From positions 1 to 7,969 of the forward strand of contig JAMOVZ010000321.1 in the NCBI GenBank assembly GCA_027061865.1: 7,969 nt of DNA, in the 5' to 3' direction. The position numbers and the translations under genes are program-made. Under the pieces are notes generated by a model that did not search any database, was not told the origin of the DNA, and saw only the letters and a program-made list of their open reading frames with translations. Below, one piece after another: positions 5,489 through 7,969 of this stretch. The DNA is from Desulfobacterales bacterium (GTDB taxonomy: Bacteria > Desulfobacterota > DSM-4660 > Desulfatiglandales > Desulfatiglandaceae). The first letter of the stretch is position 1. Every line of letters begins with the position of its first letter.

Positions 5489-6678
5489 AATCAACTCCTT
5501 CAAATACGGCCTCTTTGTCCAGGGAAGAGATCTTAAAGGAGGTCAAAAGGATAGTGGTAAAGGTGGGAAGTGGCGTGCTCACTTCCAAAGAGGGCCTCAA
5601 TTCTGCGGTAATAGAGGGCTTGGCCTCTGATATTTCTTCTTTAATGGAAAAGGGATTGCAGGTCATAGTGGTTTCATCTGGTGCCATCGCCTCTGGCTTA
5701 AAGAAGGTTGGAATTTCCTCGAGGCCTCAGTCCATATCCGAGCAGCAGGCCTTGGCCGCCGTGGGACAACCTAGCCTCATGATGGCCTATGAAGAGGCCT
5801 TTGCCCGGTATCGCAAAAAGGTGGCCCAACTTCTCATTACTCGCGATGACTTCAATCACCGAAGGCGTTATCTGAATGCCAGGAACACCGTGCTCACCTT
5901 GCTTTCCTGGGGGATACTTCCCATTTTCAATGAGAACGACACCGTTGTGGTGGATGAGATCAAGTTTGGAGATAACGACAACTTGAGCGCCATGGTGGTC
6001 AACCTCACAGACGCCCAACTTCTCATAAATCTGACCGACATAGACGGGCTGTTTGACAAGGATCCCCGCAGCTGCCCGGACGCCCGATTGATACAAGTGG
6101 TTGAAAGGGTGGATTCGCGCATAAGGGCTTGCGCCAATTGCATACCTGGATTTTTGGGCACCGGGGGAATGGCAAGCAAGATACAGGCGGCCCAGAAGGC
6201 GGCTCTGGGCGGGGTGCCCACAATCATTGCCAATGGACTGAAACGGGGAATATTGACCAGGATCTTTTCAGGTGCCCAAGAGGGCACCCTTTTTCTGCCC
6301 CGCACCAAGGCGCTTTGCAGCAGAAAGCACTGGATCGCCTTTACCAAAGCCCCCAAAGGAGAGATAATAATAGACCAGGGGGCGGAGAAGGCCATAGTTG
6401 AGAGGGGGAAATCTCTTCTGCCATCTGGAATAGTCGGGGTCAGAGGGCGATTCGGGGTTGGGGATGCGGTCTTGATCCTCAACCGAGAAGGAAGGCGGGT
6501 TGCAGTTGGGCTGGCAGCTTACCCTTCGGGAGATGTAGAGAAAATCATGGGTGCAAAAAGCTCTGAGATAGAAAAGATCTTGGGCTATAAACACGATGAC
6601 GAGGTGATCCACCGGGACAACCTCGTGTTGATGGAGCAAATAGAAGGAGAAGAGGAGACATGCCGCTTGAGGAATTGA
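5485..6678 (+). CDS. proB: Glutamate 5-kinase with C-terminal PUA domain
   Basis: ProB phosphorylates glutamate to gamma-glutamyl phosphate, the first step of proline synthesis, and is usually inhibited by proline. The amino acid kinase domain starts at RIVVKVGSGVLTS (22-34). It contains VVSSGAIASGLKKVG, the substrate site FNENDTVVVDEIKFGDNDNL (about 147-166), a DIDGLFDKDPR stretch and GTGGMASKIQAAQKA near 226-240. A PUA domain covers about 289-376, with IVGVRGRFGVGDAVL. At 397 residues it is longer than the E. coli enzyme, partly through a 20-residue N-terminal lead. The chosen ATG overlaps the obg stop (ATGA), implying coupling. A perfect AAGGAGGT (5536-5543) lies ten bases before an in-frame GTG at 5554, an alternative start giving 374 residues. 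The proA gene overlaps its 3' end by 19 bp. Confidence 0.97.
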   Translation: MKSTPSNTASLSREEILKEVKRIVVKVGSGVLTSKEGLNSAVIEGLASDISSLMEKGLQVIVVSSGAIASGLKKVGISSRPQSISEQQALAAVGQPSLMMAYEEAFARYRKKVAQLLITRDDFNHRRRYLNARNTVLTLLSWGILPIFNENDTVVVDEIKFGDNDNLSAMVVNLTDAQLLINLTDIDGLFDKDPRSCPDARLIQVVERVDSRIRACANCIPGFLGTGGMASKIQAAQKAALGGVPTIIANGLKRGILTRIFSGAQEGTLFLPRTKALCSRKHWIAFTKAPKGEIIIDQGAEKAIVERGKSLLPSGIVGVRGRFGVGDAVLILNREGRRVAVGLAAYPSGDVEKIMGAKSSEIEKILGYKHDDEVIHRDNLVLMEQIEGEEETCRLRN

Positions 6679-7916
6679 TCCATCAAATGGGAGAGAGGGC
6701 AAAAAAGGCATCCCAACTCTTGCGAACAGCAGGACGAACCAAAAAAGATACTGCACTCAGGCTAATGGCCAAAGCCCTTGTCCATAGAAGCGCTCAACTT
6801 CTTGAAGAAAACCAAAAAGACCTGGAAGCGGCCCGGGGCCAAGGCCTCACTGGTGCAATGGTGGAGAGGCTCACTCTCACAGAGGCCTTGATCCAGTCTA
6901 TGGCCCAAGGCTTGGAAGAGGTGGCCATGTTGCCTGATCCAGTGGGAGAGATTGCAAGGATTTATAAAAGGCCGAACGGGCTGATGGTGGGGAGAATGCG
7001 TATCCCTTTGGGTGTGATCGGCTTTATTTATGAGTCAAGGCCCAATGTGACGGTTGATGCGGCAGGGCTTTGTTTGAAATCGGGAAATGCCGTGATTCTC
7101 AAAGGAGGCTCAGAGGCAATCAATTCCAATATGGCCCTTGTCCGCATCCTGGTGGAGGCCATAGAGGAGGCGGGGCTGCCGGGCGAGGCTGTGCAATTGA
7201 TCCCTTCAACTGAGCGCCGGGCCGTAAACCTCTTGCTAGAGCTCGACCAGCATGTGGACCTAATTATCCCGCGGGGTGGTGAAGGGCTAATCCGCTTTGT
7301 GGCAGAAAATTCGCGGATTCCCGTGCTCAAGCACTATAAAGGAGTGTGTCACGTCTACGTGGATGAAGGCGCGGACCTAGCCATGGCAGAGGAGATATGT
7401 TTCAATGCCAAGGTGCAAAGGCCAGGGGTCTGCAATGCCATGGAAACCATGTTGGTCCACGAAAAGGTGGCCCCCGGTTTCCTTCCTCCCATGGTGGAGC
7501 GCTTAAGTGAGGCGGGAGTGGAAATCCGGGGCTGTCCAAAGACCCTGCAGATCGTTGAAGGAGTCAAGGCTGCTCAGGAATCGGACTGGTCCGAGGAATA
7601 CCTGGACTTAATCTTGTCCGTAAAGGTGGTAGCCAGCATGGATGAGGCCATAGGGCATATCGAGACATATGGATCCAACCACACCGAGTCAATCATCACA
7701 GAGCACTATGGAAGGGCCCAGGAGTTTCTCAGCCGGGTGGATTCCTCAGTGGTGCTGGTCAACGCCTCCACCCGCTTCAACGATGGGAACCAGTTGGGCC
7801 TGGGAGCGGAGATAGGGATCAGCACCTCCAAGCTTCACGCCTTTGGTCCCATGGGCCTCCAAGAACTCACCACCACCAAGTTCGTGGTCTATGGTCAGGG
7901 CCAGATAAGGACATGA
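6660..7916 (+). CDS. proA: Gamma-glutamyl phosphate reductase (glutamate-5-semialdehyde dehydrogenase)
   Basis: ProA reduces the labile ProB product to glutamate semialdehyde using NADPH; the product cyclises on the way to proline. It belongs to the aldehyde dehydrogenase superfamily and has the standard length of 418 residues. Landmarks are MRIPLGVIGFIYESRPNVTV, LKSGNAVILKGGSEA in the cofactor-binding region, the catalytic cysteine at about residue 258 in QRPGVCNAMETMLVH, and the C-terminal GLGAEIGISTSKLHAFGPMG followed by LQELTTTKFVVYG. The ATG at 6660 lies inside the end of proB and has AAGGAG (6644-6649) ten bases upstream. Overlap with proB suggests near-equal synthesis of the two enzymes, which is useful because the intermediate is unstable. 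The stop overlaps the nadD start as ATGA. Confidence 0.98.
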   Translation: MPLEELIHQMGERAKKASQLLRTAGRTKKDTALRLMAKALVHRSAQLLEENQKDLEAARGQGLTGAMVERLTLTEALIQSMAQGLEEVAMLPDPVGEIARIYKRPNGLMVGRMRIPLGVIGFIYESRPNVTVDAAGLCLKSGNAVILKGGSEAINSNMALVRILVEAIEEAGLPGEAVQLIPSTERRAVNLLLELDQHVDLIIPRGGEGLIRFVAENSRIPVLKHYKGVCHVYVDEGADLAMAEEICFNAKVQRPGVCNAMETMLVHEKVAPGFLPPMVERLSEAGVEIRGCPKTLQIVEGVKAAQESDWSEEYLDLILSVKVVASMDEAIGHIETYGSNHTESIITEHYGRAQEFLSRVDSSVVLVNASTRFNDGNQLGLGAEIGISTSKLHAFGPMGLQELTTTKFVVYGQGQIRT

Positions 7917-7969
7917 GTAATAGGCCAATAAGGATAGGCGTATTGGGCGGAACCTTTGATCCAATTCAT
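7913..7969 (+). CDS. nadD: Nicotinate-nucleotide adenylyltransferase, first 19 codons (partial)
   Basis: The frame opens with ATG in an ATGA overlap with the proA stop and reads MSNRPIRIGVLGGTFDPIH up to the window edge. GVLGGTFDPIH is the nucleotide-binding signature at the N-terminus of NadD, which adenylates nicotinate mononucleotide in NAD synthesis. A proA-nadD order is common in Deltaproteobacteria. CoaD shares a similar motif, but the context and the GGTFDPIH form favour NadD. Only the beginning is present. Confidence 0.88.
   Translation, partial: MSNRPIRIGVLGGTFDPIH

Noticed and set aside
5868..6756. Long minus-strand frames of 162 and 204 codons opposite proB and proA
   Set aside because: They are shadows of strongly conserved plus-strand enzymes, with no ribosome site or recognisable domains.

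Overview
This window looks like ordinary chromosomal core sequence from a Gram-negative bacterium, most likely a member of the former Deltaproteobacteria (Desulfobacterota). The reasons are the gene order rplU-rpmA-obg-proB-proA-nadD on one arm, monofunctional hisB and hisA next to a GatB/YqeY gene and dnaG on the other, a putative lipoprotein, and roughly balanced base composition. The assignment rests on remembered gene order and protein character, not on a search. I see no mobile element, CRISPR array, prophage gene or toxin-antitoxin pair.

The window is two divergent transcription units facing away from a tRNA-bearing centre near 3500-3680. Leftward (minus strand) the order is tRNA-Ala(CGC), hisB, an uncharacterised lipoprotein gene, hisA, yqeY, and dnaG, which is cut by the window edge. 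A strong promoter-like sequence lies upstream of tRNA-Ala. No terminator is visible between the tRNA and hisB 28 bp away, so the tRNA and histidine genes may share a transcript. A second good promoter overlaps the hisA stop codon and should drive yqeY. A third candidate lies in the 187-bp gap before dnaG, with its -35 inside an inverted repeat.

Rightward (plus strand) the order is tRNA-Arg(CCT), then the two 50S ribosomal protein genes rplU and rpmA, the ribosome-assembly GTPase obg, the proline pathway genes proB and proA, and the first 19 codons of nadD. obg/proB and proA/nadD overlap as ATGA, and proB/proA overlap by 19 bp, which implies one polycistronic message with coupled translation. 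The candidate rplU promoter has a 16-bp inverted repeat filling its spacer, a possible operator.

Functionally the window joins translation (two tRNAs, L21, L27, Obg, a YqeY protein), replication priming (DnaG), and amino acid and cofactor synthesis (HisB, HisA, ProB, ProA, NadD). The least understood item is the lipoprotein between hisB and hisA. The regulatory inverted repeats and the choice of proB start also merit checking. I did not find a clearly new biological system.
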